Source: Bisporella sp. PMI_857
Taxonomy: Eukaryota > Ascomycota > Leotiomycetes > Helotiales > Helotiaceae
Direction: 5' to 3'
Assembly: GCA_021307315.1 (NCBI GenBank)
Contig: JAJSPD010000052.1
Span: forward strand, 248,001-312,000
DNA: 64,000 nucleotides
Under the pieces are notes generated by a model. That model was not told where the DNA came from. It did not search any database and saw nothing but the letters and a program-made list of their open reading frames with translations. This document shows, piece by piece, positions 44,488 to 54,864 of this stretch. Position 1 is the first letter of the stretch, and the number at the start of each line of letters is the position of its first letter. The position numbers and the translations under genes were made by a program.

Positions 44488-45903
44488 CTAAACGCTTAAC
44501 AAAACATTCCCTTCGAACAGCCGTCTTGCAGTTCTTGACACTGTTACACCCTCCACCACCACTTGTCCATTTGCCTCCTCCCTTAATGTAACATCTGCCT
44601 CAATATCTCCACTCGCATGTTCAATCTTGACTTTCTTCTCCCTTCTGCCCCACCCAATATCCTGCCCTACTAACGTCTGAGGAGGCGTGCTGGGGGGAGT
44701 ATTGAATAATTGTCGCCTGGTGATGTCAGAAGCGATGGTACCTGGTATACTCACAGCGGCACCCAAACAAACCGCTCCCGTGAGCTGGAAACTTGGGTGC
44801 GTTTTGCCCATGCTGTAAGAAGTGACGTGTATATTGGGTTGTTTCTGGCCGCTACTCAAAGTTCCGCTGTGCAAGGTAACAGGCGAAAGGACAGCGATTT
44901 TTGGTGTGCCTCGAACAAGACTAGCAGAAGCTTCGTCACTTGTAAGTCCCATTTTTACCGCTGCTGCACGGCGGATAGCCTCAATGAGTTCGAGGGCTGC
45001 GAGATCATTACAGTCGAGGGATTGCCATGAAAGGGGCATGGATGCTGAGTCCACGAAGACGAATGGATTGGCAACATCAATCATCGATACGCTGACGGTG
45101 AAGGCACCTAAGGTTGAGGTGATGCTGACTTTTTCTTGTCTCTGGCCGGAAGGGAATAACACATTCGTCATGCTACCGGCGGGGTCTACAAAGGTAACTT
45201 TTATCTGGGAAGCAGTTCCCTTCACTCCTCCAATATAGTAGTCGCCGTCTTCACGGAATCGCCCGTCCGGGCCGACCTTGATTCTTTGGGTTATTTTTTG
45301 AGAGGTGTTGGTGTTAAATATGCTCACATCCATCTGCAAACGATCAGAAAATATCCCTAAATATAGAAGACCAAAGATTGATATACTTACTTCGGTCTGC
45401 CCGGGTTTTGGAATCACTAGCCCTTCATCTAGAGCAAACGGGCCAACGCCTGCGCAAATATTCCCACAGTTGCCAGAGAAGTCCACCTGATTTGACCCGA
45501 CCCCAATTTGAACAAAAGTGTATTCAACATCGAACCCAGGCCTCCTCGACTTTGAGATAACCGCAACTTTAGAGGTGGTAGAGGTTGCTCCTCCAACCCC
45601 ATCAAGTTGTCTCTGATCTCCATCACGTGAGCCCATTGCCGACAATAATATACTACCCCATTGCGACCTTTCCTTTGGTAGATGTTTTTGGTGTAGGAAC
45701 AGGCCCTTCGAGGTCCCCGATCTCATCATGACTGAAGGGAGCACAACGCGGGTTCTTGTTTGTTGCTCCATTGGAACGGTGGTTTGCTGAAAGTTGTAGC
45801 AGATGGGGACCGAACTTGAGTTGGATGGTGTGTTGTGACAGAGAATGGGAATTGACAGAGAAGGATATACGTGTGATGCAGATCTTATTGTTTTCAGAGA
45901 CAT
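44488..45903 (-). CDS. PrpF-family isomerase (aconitate/methylaconitate isomerase-like)
   Basis: Two exons on the minus strand (45903-45391 and 45333-44488). The 57-nt intron (GTAAGT ... TTTGCAG) is in frame and would go unnoticed in a simple ORF scan. The product is 452 aa. Family motifs: LPSVMMRSGTSKGLFLH, MGSRDGDQRQLDGVGGATSTTSK (read as GSRDGDQ and GGATSTTSK), VDFSGNCGNICAGVGPFA and FQLTGAVCLGAAVS. PrpF proteins catalyse proton-shift isomerisations of 2-methylaconitate. The smut enzyme Adi1, an aconitate-delta-isomerase that makes trans-aconitate for itaconate synthesis, belongs to the same family. The exact substrate here is unproven. A start at Met45 (45771) is equally possible and fits the conserved region better. 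Confidence 0.87.
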   Translation of the reverse strand: MSLKTIRSASHVYPSLSIPILCHNTPSNSSSVPICYNFQQTTVPMEQQTRTRVVLPSVMMRSGTSKGLFLHQKHLPKERSQWGSILLSAMGSRDGDQRQLDGVGGATSTTSKVAVISKSRRPGFDVEYTFVQIGVGSNQVDFSGNCGNICAGVGPFALDEGLVIPKPGQTEVSISIFGLLYLGIFSDRLQMDVSIFNTNTSQKITQRIKVGPDGRFREDGDYYIGGVKGTASQIKVTFVDPAGSMTNVLFPSGQRQEKVSITSTLGAFTVSVSMIDVANPFVFVDSASMPLSWQSLDCNDLAALELIEAIRRAAAVKMGLTSDEASASLVRGTPKIAVLSPVTLHSGTLSSGQKQPNIHVTSYSMGKTHPSFQLTGAVCLGAAVSIPGTIASDITRRQLFNTPPSTPPQTLVGQDIGWGRREKKVKIEHASGDIEADVTLREEANGQVVVEGVTVSRTARRLFEGNVLLSV

Positions 45904-46386
45904 GGGATCATGATATAAGAGAAACGCCGGTATACTTGAGAGATAAAATGATGGCTATGTACTGAATCGATTGATATTCATTCTAGTTGTATTTAATTTG
46001 ATGCTTCGCAAGGGTGACGACAAGGCTATAGCTCAGTAACTACCACAAGCTGTCACAAGTAACCTATGCCATGGAACAACTGCATGGAATATCCCGAGAA
46101 TAGAACAGTACTTGTGCAGTGGGGTGGTCTAAGGATTACCTGAGAAGCTGAATTCTTCATAGGGCGATGAAATTGCCGCGGAACCCAACTTCCCGTGGAG
46201 TGAAGGTGGCGAAAAATGCTTAGGGTAGATTTGTTGACACAGGTACTGAAATTGAATTGCCGTTGCATTATAACCTGTAGTAAAATTATACACATGAAAT
46301 TCCATGAATGGCTTCAAATCAGAACGAAACTCTTGGCTATACTTCTTGCGGCCCTTGCCGCTGAGATCGTGATTATGTGTTTGTGT
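45904..46386. promoter_or_regulatory. PrpF promoter region with CCGCGG / TTCCCGTGGA sites
   Basis: The 480-bp gap between the PrpF start and the regulator's 3' end holds TTGCCGCGGAACCC (46173-46186) and TTCCCGTGGAG (46190-46200; inverse complement CTCCACGGGAA). They are 270-300 bp upstream of the first PrpF ATG and resemble the sites in the MFS and regulator/carrier promoters. Confidence 0.45.
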
Positions 46387-48920
46387 TTAGTTTATACTCT
46401 TCCAACCTACGAGAATTTGGCAGAATCCAATCAAAGCTCCGTTACTGCCATATGCCATCCGATGCTGCGCTGTTGAATCCTTTGCATAGTTAGTGGCCAT
46501 GTTCACGCAATACAGGATTCCAAACTCGCCAAAAAGTGTATCATCAAAAGATTCATCACCAGCCAAATCAAGGGTATTCCAACCTTGCGCAAGCCCAGCG
46601 AACTGTTGCTGGACATTTGGCAGCACACCAGGATGGTACATGCGCGGGAAACTTTGTGGCAGCGTATTGTTTAAATATGGAGCCTGTTGTTCATTGAGGA
46701 AGCTGTGGATAATAGCATCCATATCGAGGTCAACAACAGAGTCTTGATATGAAGGAACAACATATATAGATCCTGCGTTCTGTGTATCTCTTGAATTCGG
46801 TTCCATTGAAATTTGGTCGCGCCTTTGACCGTTGGGTGGGGCTTCGGCATAAACATTGGTGTCGGGTGTTGGCTCCTTGTCAACCACAAGCTCAATGTTC
46901 AATTTTTTCATCAGATTTAATATAACTGTCTGGGCTCGTCTGGCTGCCTGGTAAATAAAGGAGTCAGTGACCTATTAGCATGTCACAATCCGCTTTTTTG
47001 CAAATCTTCAAAACGAACGGGGCCTGACATGATGCTTAAAGATGTTTCTGTAACATACTGAGTTTGTGTCCTGATTCTTTGCAAATACAGAGCAGCATGT
47101 GCGTAGCGAGTTGTAAGCCTCGGATCCAGGACCAAGCTGTGCAGCTATTCTAACATGTATCGTCGCTGCAACATACGTTGCATAAGCAATAAGGTAAGGT
47201 GCATGTCTAATAGAAAAAGTCTTTTCGTAGTTTCGAAGCAATTGGACAGTTCTAGATGCGGCTTGAGCACACACAGAGAACGAGTTGGATGCAATCGACG
47301 GTGATATTGAATGAAGATGACCTTCTGAAACAAACGGACGGTGGAGGAGAATTAACAAAACATTATACATTGCACTATTGAGGTTAGTATTGGGGTGAAG
47401 GTATTGGATCAACGATTTTTATCATTAGGGGCATACTGTAAAGATAGGACGTGAGGCGGTGGAACTGTTTTGTTTAACCCAGAAAGGTCAAATGTAAGGT
47501 GCTCTGGCAATGCAGCCTTCCAGCCTTCCAGATCCATTTGCATTCTTTCAAGGTCCTTAGTCAATGTTGTTGGCGCTCGCTTGGAACTCTTTACTCCATA
47601 AACGTTGTTTAGGATTGCGTTCATAATGACACTAAGCTTGCAAAGCTCGGTGAATGTTGAAACACTGTAAGCAGGAGAACCTGGATAGCTAGCGGTATCT
47701 GGATATGCAAAAGGTGTCCAGTGTTCCAACTCCTCATATCGATCTTGAAACAAGATAGGGACCTTGATATCAGCTTCTTGAATGCTAACTGGTCTTCCTT
47801 GGTATAAGGATTGGATCTTGTCCACCACTGGAGATAATTAGCTCAAACTTACATTTCGATTAGGAATTAAAACACACCAAATGCACCCCAAAAGACTCGT
47901 CGCCTAATTTCCAAATCTTCTTCGCTTACTTTTGCGTTTAGGCCATCGACATGTGCTCCAAGGTCGATCAGCATGCGGAACGCGATTCCAGCATAGATCC
48001 AAGCGGCACTACGCTCATCCCCAAGAGCGAAGAGAGAATTGGTCATGACCAGCAAAGCTTGTATTGTTACGATCTCACTCCTGTCCAAAGCACCCCCTAG
48101 CAATTCACGTACCCTCTTCCTGAATCGAGTATGAATTCCCTTAAGTTCTGCTTGAGGAGAAAACTTGCAAGAACCAAAGTAAATTGCATTCAGGAGTAAC
48201 TTCGAAAAGTAAGGACCCTGGCAAGCCATATCTCTCATGAACGCTGGTCGGTATGTGATTAGATGTGAGTGGTGTTGACGATTCCAATGCAGGGATAAGA
48301 GATGCATTCCTACTTCAGGATCTACGCCATCAAAATCCAGTCTTCCGGCATTGTAGTTGAGAGTCTCCAGTTGTCCTGAAGTTGTAAGAGGTAAATTTCG
48401 AGGATCTTGAACAATGATAGCTTACGCTGATGCGCTGCCTCGCCCATAAGTTGCCGTCTTGTATACTCGGCTGCTTGATGACTTGTCCTCGGCACTCTGC
48501 TATCTGATGGCTCGTCATCAAAGAGAGCGCTCGTACGTCCATAGTAGCCTGATTGACTGATTGATCCTATCACTGACGGGCCTGCAGATGCTGGAGTTTG
48601 ACTTTCCGGAAGCAATATGGCTCTGTGTTGTGCAAGATTTGTCGTGGTTGAAATGGTAGGAGACGCGGTTCCAGCATTGCCAGCAACTCGGCTAGGGGCA
48701 GAGCCTGGATGTTCTATACTATCTGAACTAGCTGCTGCATCAGGAGGCGTGTTACCTAGGCGGGCTTGAAGTTGACGATTTTCTTCCTCTAGGCAGGCAA
48801 GGCGGTTACGTAAGGGCCTGAAGATAGGACATCAACCAATGTTCCTCGGCAGACAATAAACCTATACCCAAAACACAAAAAGTAAAAACATGCTCCAAAG
48901 AAAAAGACAAAAGAAAAGAA

Positions 48921-48972
<52 letters not shown>

Positions 48973-49578
48973 AAAATGTTGATTTCGCAAGAGTCGATAA
49001 ATCTGGGGTGGTATCTATGCGGTGTAAACGCAATACAGTCCGACCTGGATATTTCGGAGCTCCTTATATCGGAAACCTCTATATATCGGAACAAATCTCT
49101 GGATCTGCAAAGCCTTAAGTGGCTATAACAGACCTCTTTACATCGGAAACCTCTATATATCGGAATATAGGCATAGAACCGAGAGTTCCGAAATATCCAG
49201 TTCGGACTGTACAAAATTCTAAAGTAGAGAAGAGCTGTACTTAGGTTTCTTCGGTAACGGAGGATACTGGCAGTTCTTGCTGTAAAGCCTAGAAGTTGTG
49301 ATGTCAGTAACTGGCGACTGAAAAAAGCTGGGACACCACGGCTTGGGAGACGATAAGACCCCTTGAGCGGAGTTTATGGAGAATCTGGTGAATCTGGTGA
49401 ATCGCCCGCTCACTTGCAGTTTTGACATTGCGGCTGCTCATCACATTTCATCTAACAGCCCTAATTTCAGCTGCTTGCCTCCCATAACCGAAACAATCCA
49501 ACCAACCTTCCGTTTGCGACAGAACTCGCAGGCCTTTGTTGCACGCCTCCGTTTTGCTTGTTGAGACTCATCCGCCAT
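46387..49578 (-). CDS. Zn2Cys6 transcription factor with fungal-specific middle domain
   Basis: Eight exons on the minus strand (49578-49507, 49451-49414, 49288-49241, 48817-48426, 48375-47878, 47827-47437, 47374-47059, 46947-46387) give 771 aa. Splicing the first three exons yields a canonical binuclear cluster, CEFCRKRKMKCDEQ followed by PQCQNCKLYSKNC (Cx2Cx6Cx5Cx2Cx6C), then KKPKPLRNRLACLEEENRQL, a short coiled coil. The fungal_trans domain includes FDGVDPEVGMHLLSLHWNRQ, FMRDMACQGPYFSKLLLNAI and RRRVFWGAFVVDKIQSLYQG. It is the obvious candidate regulator of the flanking PrpF, MFS and carrier genes. Intron 3 is 423 nt and carries a MITE and a GAAA microsatellite. Confidence 0.9.
48917..48975. 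repeat. (GAAA)n microsatellite
   Basis: About 13 consecutive GAAA units plus imperfect flanks. It lies in intron 3 of the Zn2Cys6 gene, just left of the MITE, and appears as a long pyrimidine (TTTC) tract in the transcript, upstream of the acceptor. Confidence 0.9.
49036..49209. mobile_element. Pogo/mariner-type MITE inside an intron
   Basis: A 174-bp element with termini CAGTCCGACCTGGATATTTC and the near-exact inverse complement (one mismatch), flanked by TA at 49034-49035 and 49210-49211. Subterminal CTCTATATATCGGAA motifs occur in both orientations and resemble those of the pogo element at 12104. It is inserted in intron 3 of the Zn2Cys6 gene. Confidence 0.8.
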
Positions 49579-49928
49579 GTTTTCAGAGCCGCGGAAACTG
49601 CAATTATGGGTTGCCGGTAGAGAGAAGATAGACACGGATGTGTTGTTGCGCATTGGAGGTTTTCAACGTATGGAAAAAGGAATCTCATTATGTCCGGAAC
49701 AACCGCAGAGATAGCCGCGGCAATTCCATTTCCGTGGGAACTCCCTTTCCGTGGACAATCCGCTGTGCCTTAGGCATCCATACCATTACAAGTATGCACG
49801 TGATGATTTTGTGCTGGATATTAATATTCGTTTTAAGAAAAATGAAGCTCCATGTTCTGATGTCTTTTAGTAAATGATTTTAATCCAAAGTCTAGAGATA
49901 TGAGCCAATGGTCAGTTCATCATCCCCA
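49579..49928. promoter_or_regulatory. Bidirectional promoter of regulator and mitochondrial carrier
   Basis: The 350 bp between the divergent starts (49578 minus, 49929 plus) contains GCCGCGGAAAC (49588-49598), GCCGCGGCAA (49714-49723), TTCCGTGGGAAC (49730-49741) and TTCCGTGGAC (49747-49756). The cluster of TTCC-YGGGAA-like near-palindromes suggests autoregulation and co-regulation by the adjacent Zn2Cys6 protein. Confidence 0.5.
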
Positions 49929-51114
49929 ATGGTTGCAGGAACAGAGACACCATCGAAAGTTGTAAGGGTATGATATCTCTAGTCCTTATATCAAAAATCC
50001 TATCACGGAAGTGAGGATCCATTTGGTTTTGTTAGATCAAATATATTTTCGAGAAACTATCACCTAATACAAAAGTCTGAAATAAGAAGAAGGTCACTAA
50101 TAGAACTAGGGGAACCAACAAATATCCCCTTTTTTATCGCTGGCGGCTGGAGGAATAGCTGGTGGGGTTGAGGCTACCATCACAGTGCGATCAACGTGTT
50201 GTTTAAATATAAGAGAAAACTCACAACTGAACAGTATCCGACAGAATACCTGAAAACTAGGTCACAACTCAGATCCGATGGTGTAGCTCAAGGCATCTTT
50301 CGCACACTTCAAACAATCGTAAAAGGAGAGGGACTGGGAGCTCTATATACTGGGTGCTCAACACTGGTTATTGCATGTTCACCTGATTTGCTATCTGATG
50401 CGTTTTAGTTTCCGGCATTGCTGACATATGTATTTAGGGTACAGCTTTTAAAGCAAGCGTAAGGTTTTTGACATTTGATTCAATTAAGGCAGCGCTGGCA
50501 GATTCCAATGGGAAACTTTCAGCTGGGAATGGAATCTTAGCCGGAATGGCAGCAGGCTGCATTGAGAGTGTTGTGGCTGTGACCCCTACTGAGAGACTGA
50601 AAACTGCTCTGTAACTCACTTGTTGCCTATTACCTCTTTACCTACTTATACAATTTGCAGTATTGATGACACAAAGAAGGCAAAACGGTTCCACAGTAGC
50701 ACGCACGCTATAAAAATGATCATCCAGGAGCAAGGTTTCAGAGGATTATACAAGGGACTGGCCTCAACAACAATGAAACAGTCAGCAACCTCTGGTGTGA
50801 GAATGGGCTCTTACAACTTCCTGAAAGAGATCGCCAAATCAGGACAGCTTCCCCAGAACTCAGCAATGACTTTTAGCATGGGCGCTGTTGCAGGCACAAT
50901 CACTGTGTACGCAACGCAACCATTCGACACAATTAAGACAAGAACTCAGAGCGCAAAAGGAGCGAAGACTATAGACGCTTTAAGAAGTATTATACAGGAG
51001 TATGGCGTTCAAGGATTTTGGAAAGGGAGCACTATGAGGCTATTGCGGCTTGTGGTTTCTGGAGGTATTGTTTTTAGTGTTTATGAGCAAATTATATTGC
51101 TTGTTAAAAGATAG
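49929..51114 (+). CDS. Mitochondrial tricarboxylate (citrate) carrier
   Basis: Five exons (49929-49961, 50110-50184, 50235-50372, 50438-50610, 50661-51114) give 290 aa. The three mitochondrial-carrier signatures are all visible: YPTEYLKTR, TPTERLKTA and QPFDTIKTR. Each is preceded by AAGGIAGG-, AGMAAGCIES- and MGAVAGTI-type helix starts, and each is followed by a glycine-aromatic motif (GLGALYTG, GFRGLYKG, GFWKGS). The pattern and length are those of the Ctp1/Mtt1 citrate carriers of the inner membrane. Intron 3 must start with GC (ATT|GCATGT) to give LVIGTAFKASVRFLTFDS. In smuts the related Mtt1 exports cis-aconitate for itaconate synthesis; which acid moves here is inferred from context only. 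Confidence 0.87.
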
Positions 51115-51532
51115 ATTTTAGAACACAGATTATCCAGGGAGTTTTGGTCTGAGGCTTTATAACCGCTTCTTCTTTTTACAGTTCAAAATTCAAGAGGAAG
51201 ACACACAATTTAAATTCACCTCTCTAATTCTAGTGCCCTATGCGAAATTGTTATAGCTGTCACATAAAAAACATCTGGTTACCTTGGTTACTATTCCTAT
51301 TTAGGACTAAAAGTCACATGAACAGCTTTTATTTAGTAGGTAATGCTTTTAAGCCTAAGCTTTTTTTCAATTTAAATTTTTGGAAATAAATTTATTAATT
51401 AGTTAATGTTAAATACAAGATTGCAGCTTTTTAGATTATACACTATGTTGTTACCTAGTGGGTCATTTTCCCTTTTTTCAATGCCGCGTAGAGTTTTAAC
51501 AGCGTCAATGGCAGGGGTTTGGTTCCTTTTTC
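51115..51532. other. Spacer 3' of the carrier gene
   Basis: AT-rich 3' UTR and spacer between convergent genes; nothing else seen. Confidence 0.4.
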
Positions 51533-51838
51533 CTATGATCTAACTTCTTTCTTACTCCATTCTGGAGTGCTGCCATCAAATTGGCGATCCGCCTTCTTAT
51601 TCAAATATTCAGAACCTCCTCTCTTAACCCAGTCGACGGTGTTGTCTAGGCCATCATTCCTTTTCAGTCTGTTGGCTCTTTGCATCTCATTCGGATTGAG
51701 AGTTTTTGACTCTTGGACAACATCACTACGGCTCTTAAAAGAAGTATCAGCTACGCTTCTCTGGTTAAGTGGTGGATTTGCTATTGGGATGGCGAAAGTG
51801 AACCCTGCAGTGAGTATAAGGCTGAAGAGACGCATCAT
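51533..51838 (-). CDS. Small secreted protein with dibasic sites
   Basis: A 101-aa frame on the minus strand. The N-terminus MMRLFSLILTAGFTFAIPIA is a clear signal peptide, with cleavage likely near residue 18-20. The mature part (about 80 aa) is polar, has no cysteine, and carries possible Kex2 sites (RLKR|NDG, DWVKR|GGSEYL) plus KK pairs. Cleavage would release peptides such as NDGLDNTVDW and a GGSEYL-starting one. This fits a Kex2-processed secreted peptide precursor, but without repeats the case is modest. I recognise no family. Start could be Met1 or Met2. Confidence 0.5.
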   Translation of the reverse strand: MMRLFSLILTAGFTFAIPIANPPLNQRSVADTSFKSRSDVVQESKTLNPNEMQRANRLKRNDGLDNTVDWVKRGGSEYLNKKADRQFDGSTPEWSKKEVRS

Positions 51839-54030
51839 GCGGAATCGAAGTCAAAATGACGGCGTTAGCTTATTATCTCTAGGAGACTTGAATCTCGGAC
51901 GAGTTCGAGAAGCTGTCAAAACTGTGAAGCAGAGGCGCAAGGTCGCCTAAATATAAGCTTATGCTACATTTGCCTTTGACTTGGCCTGTCACTAAGCTTG
52001 GCTTCGGACGAACTTTCCTCCATATCTTATGTTTACAATTTCAGCTAGAAAATCTGTCACTGTCATACGATTAGCTCTTTAATTATCGATATTTAATATC
52101 AAAAATACTAGCTATAGCAGAGAGATTTGTATGTCAGGTAACAGGATGTCACACGTCAAGGGACAATAAGGGGGTTCGGTAGAAGCTCTAGGTTTTGGCA
52201 CGTAAGGGCCGCCAGAGGTTTGGAGGCATAAGTAGAAGGCTCAGGACGTAGTAGGAAGGGTAGAAGTTAGTCTTTGTATCAATGAGAGCTGATTTGTGCC
52301 ACACTACTCCAGCGCCTTATATTGTAGCACTTAAAAACATTGTGATAATTCTTGTTATTGAAGTAAAATTGAAGTTGACAACACTCTGACTTGTCTTAGT
52401 TTGTCCAGATCGATTTTTGGTGGAACTACTCCAGGACAAAAGTGATATAGTGCGGAGCAGCTTTGAGATAAAAGAAAATCAGATCGATTCTGTTTACTAC
52501 AGTTAAAACTCAAAAAGTCGGTTACATAAACAAGGCTGACAGTTTGAGCCTTTGCCGCAGTGATCGTGTTACCAAGCTTAAGTAGTGTTATAACGCCAGC
52601 GAAAATAGTCAGAAAGGCAAAGCCAATATTAAGGTACGCTACAACAAATACACTTTTCGCAACATTTTTTACACTAACAAAGTCGGTGTAAGGAAATAAT
52701 GGCTAAGCTAAGGATCGAAGCTAACGTGCAATGACAGACTTATACAACTTTCAGATATTGGTTAACTAAAAGGTATTTTTTTACTTACTATGTTGTAGCA
52801 GACCATGAGCATTATCATTATGCAGTAAAGTAACAGAAGGGGTGATGTAAATGCAACTAGAATACATCATTGGTGTTATTGTTGTTCTTTTCATTTTGTG
52901 AAAATGTTTCAAATAAAATGCCATTTACTGATTGCGGTACCAAGATCAATTAAACCGGAGACCTGACCTATGATCAGGGAAGCGAAACTTAGGTGTGTTG
53001 TCAGCTATCCTCGCTTAGCCGTTGACGGAACGGATGGCCAATCAGATTGCGATCTATAAATAAACGATATTTACAAACGATTCGCTATCAATTCATCAAC
53101 AATACGGCCATGAAAAAAAGCTTGGAAGATGCTGGGAATAGATATGGTTGTTACTGTCACCAGCTTTGTATAGCTTTCATCTCCTCATTTGACTGTAGTC
53201 AGCTGAGACCGGACAGAACAAGACAGGCTGTGCAATGGCCTATTGCTGCTTCATGGCATGTTATACGAGATCTTCATTTAAGCCCAATGGATTGGGTCAG
53301 GACTTGTAAAGCATCAACCATTCTAAGCCTTGCGGTTCACGTAGTTTTATGTCTTGAGGCTATATTGGTGCATTTTTATGTTATACAACCTCTCAGCATT
53401 TGTACGTATTGTCAAGGCCCTTTTAAGATTTGATTGTGTTATATTTTAGGTATTTTGTATGTCGGACGAGTTGCTGTATAGTGGTCTGGGATATTGACGA
53501 GTTTCTTGAATTGTGTTGAGAGGGGATATATAATATATCCCGTATATCATTAGCGCAATAATATTCTGAGCACTACTAACACTTCTATAACTGTACAACC
53601 TCCTATCGACGCGACGTTGCGTCTTGCTGTACACAAGAACCTACTTCCATAACATTACAAAGAGTCTGGAATAAATTATAGTTAAGGTTATAGGCTGCTG
53701 AGTGTTACGTACATTACAATGATGGAATTTTGCCTGTGCTCGGATGACTGTATGTTCTGGACCCTCAGACGCGAGAGGCTGAGTTCTTCAAGATAATGCC
53801 TACATCAAAGATGTGATCTTTCAGGGGTTACTCGCTAACCACAAGAGTCATTTTGAGATACAAGGATAGCTGCCGCTGGTCAGCCGGCGGAAATTCCAAG
53901 TATAAAGAGGATGCTATGTTTTCTCTCTGGATACTTCATTTTATAACTCAAACTCATTCTTATAACTCTCACCAAACCTCATTACATTTTGTTTCAAGTA
54001 CTCATAGTAATTATTCGCTGCTCTTTCAAA
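51839..54030. other. AT-rich 2.2 kb without supported gene
   Basis: Several short ORFs of no recognisable family. The composition and scattered stops suggest old, decayed repeats. The right end holds the promoter of the GH16 gene, including GTATAAAG at 53899-53906. Confidence 0.4.
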
Positions 54031-54864
54031 ATGCATCCTATCATTAAAATATCTTTCCTGGCTCTGTTCACCACAACCATGGCAGAAATTCCCAACAAGG
54101 GCGGGCATAGAGTAATCTGGTCCGACGATTTTAACGGACCTAGTGGAAAGGTTGACACAAGTCAATGGAACTACGAAACGCAACCCGGGGGAAATAGCAA
54201 CAATGAAATTCAAGTATACCAGGAGTCGGCACAGTACGCTGGTCAAAATGGCGAAGGCTCTCTCTATATATCAGTGCGAAAATCGATGGCCGGGAATTGG
54301 TTTTCCGCCCGCATCGCCACTTGGCCAACATTTACTTGCGCCAAGGGCCACAAAATGACGATCGAAGCCGAGATCAAGCTTGGTGATGCTCCTGCAGATA
54401 GACAGCAAGGTATATGGCCTGCCTTCTGGGCCCTCGGTAGCGCCATTTATAAGGGGACGCCTTGGCCAGGCTGCGGCGAATGGGACATTATGGAGGTTAA
54501 GAATGGAGAGGATCGTAGCCTTGCAAGCCTTCATTATGGGGCTGATAAAGGCAGCAAGGACGGGATCACCTTCGATCGCTCACAGTTCCATAAATGGTCC
54601 ATTGAGATTGATCGCACATCAGATAACTGGCAAGAACAGGCAATCAACTGGTATCTGGACGGAAACAGGTACCAAACTGTTACTGGGTCAGATGTTGGAA
54701 ATTTTGACAGCTGGGTTACCCTTGCGCACTCACCCTATTACGTCCTCTTGAATATTGCTGTTGGGGGTGATTATCCTGGTATGCCAAATGATAACACAAA
54801 ATCCGGAGGGGACGTTGGGATGTTGGTGAATTATGTTGCTGTTTATGGGACTGATGGTGCCTAA
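54031..54864 (+). CDS. Secreted GH16 beta-glucanase
   Basis: Single-exon frame of 277 aa using the ATG at 54031, which starts directly with a signal peptide (MHPIIKISFLALFTTTMA); the longer frame from 53989 would bury it. The GH16 jelly-roll features are WSDDFNGPSGKVDTSQWNYE near the N-terminus, GIWPAFWALGS, and the catalytic motif GEWDIMEV with Glu150 (nucleophile), Asp152 and Glu155 (acid/base) in the ExDxxE arrangement. WYLDGNRYQTV and YYVLLNIAVGGDYPGMP follow as expected. It should hydrolyse beta-1,3- or mixed-linked glucans outside the cell, in wall remodelling or plant/fungal polymer use. It is preceded by a TATA-like box. No intron, which is notable given its neighbours. Confidence 0.9.
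   Translation: MHPIIKISFLALFTTTMAEIPNKGGHRVIWSDDFNGPSGKVDTSQWNYETQPGGNSNNEIQVYQESAQYAGQNGEGSLYISVRKSMAGNWFSARIATWPTFTCAKGHKMTIEAEIKLGDAPADRQQGIWPAFWALGSAIYKGTPWPGCGEWDIMEVKNGEDRSLASLHYGADKGSKDGITFDRSQFHKWSIEIDRTSDNWQEQAINWYLDGNRYQTVTGSDVGNFDSWVTLAHSPYYVLLNIAVGGDYPGMPNDNTKSGGDVGMLVNYVAVYGTDGA

Noticed and set aside
52380..52560. Possible transposon end with TTGTCC-type words
   Set aside because: Similar words occur near 57220, but no alignment of useful length or terminal repeat could be established by eye.
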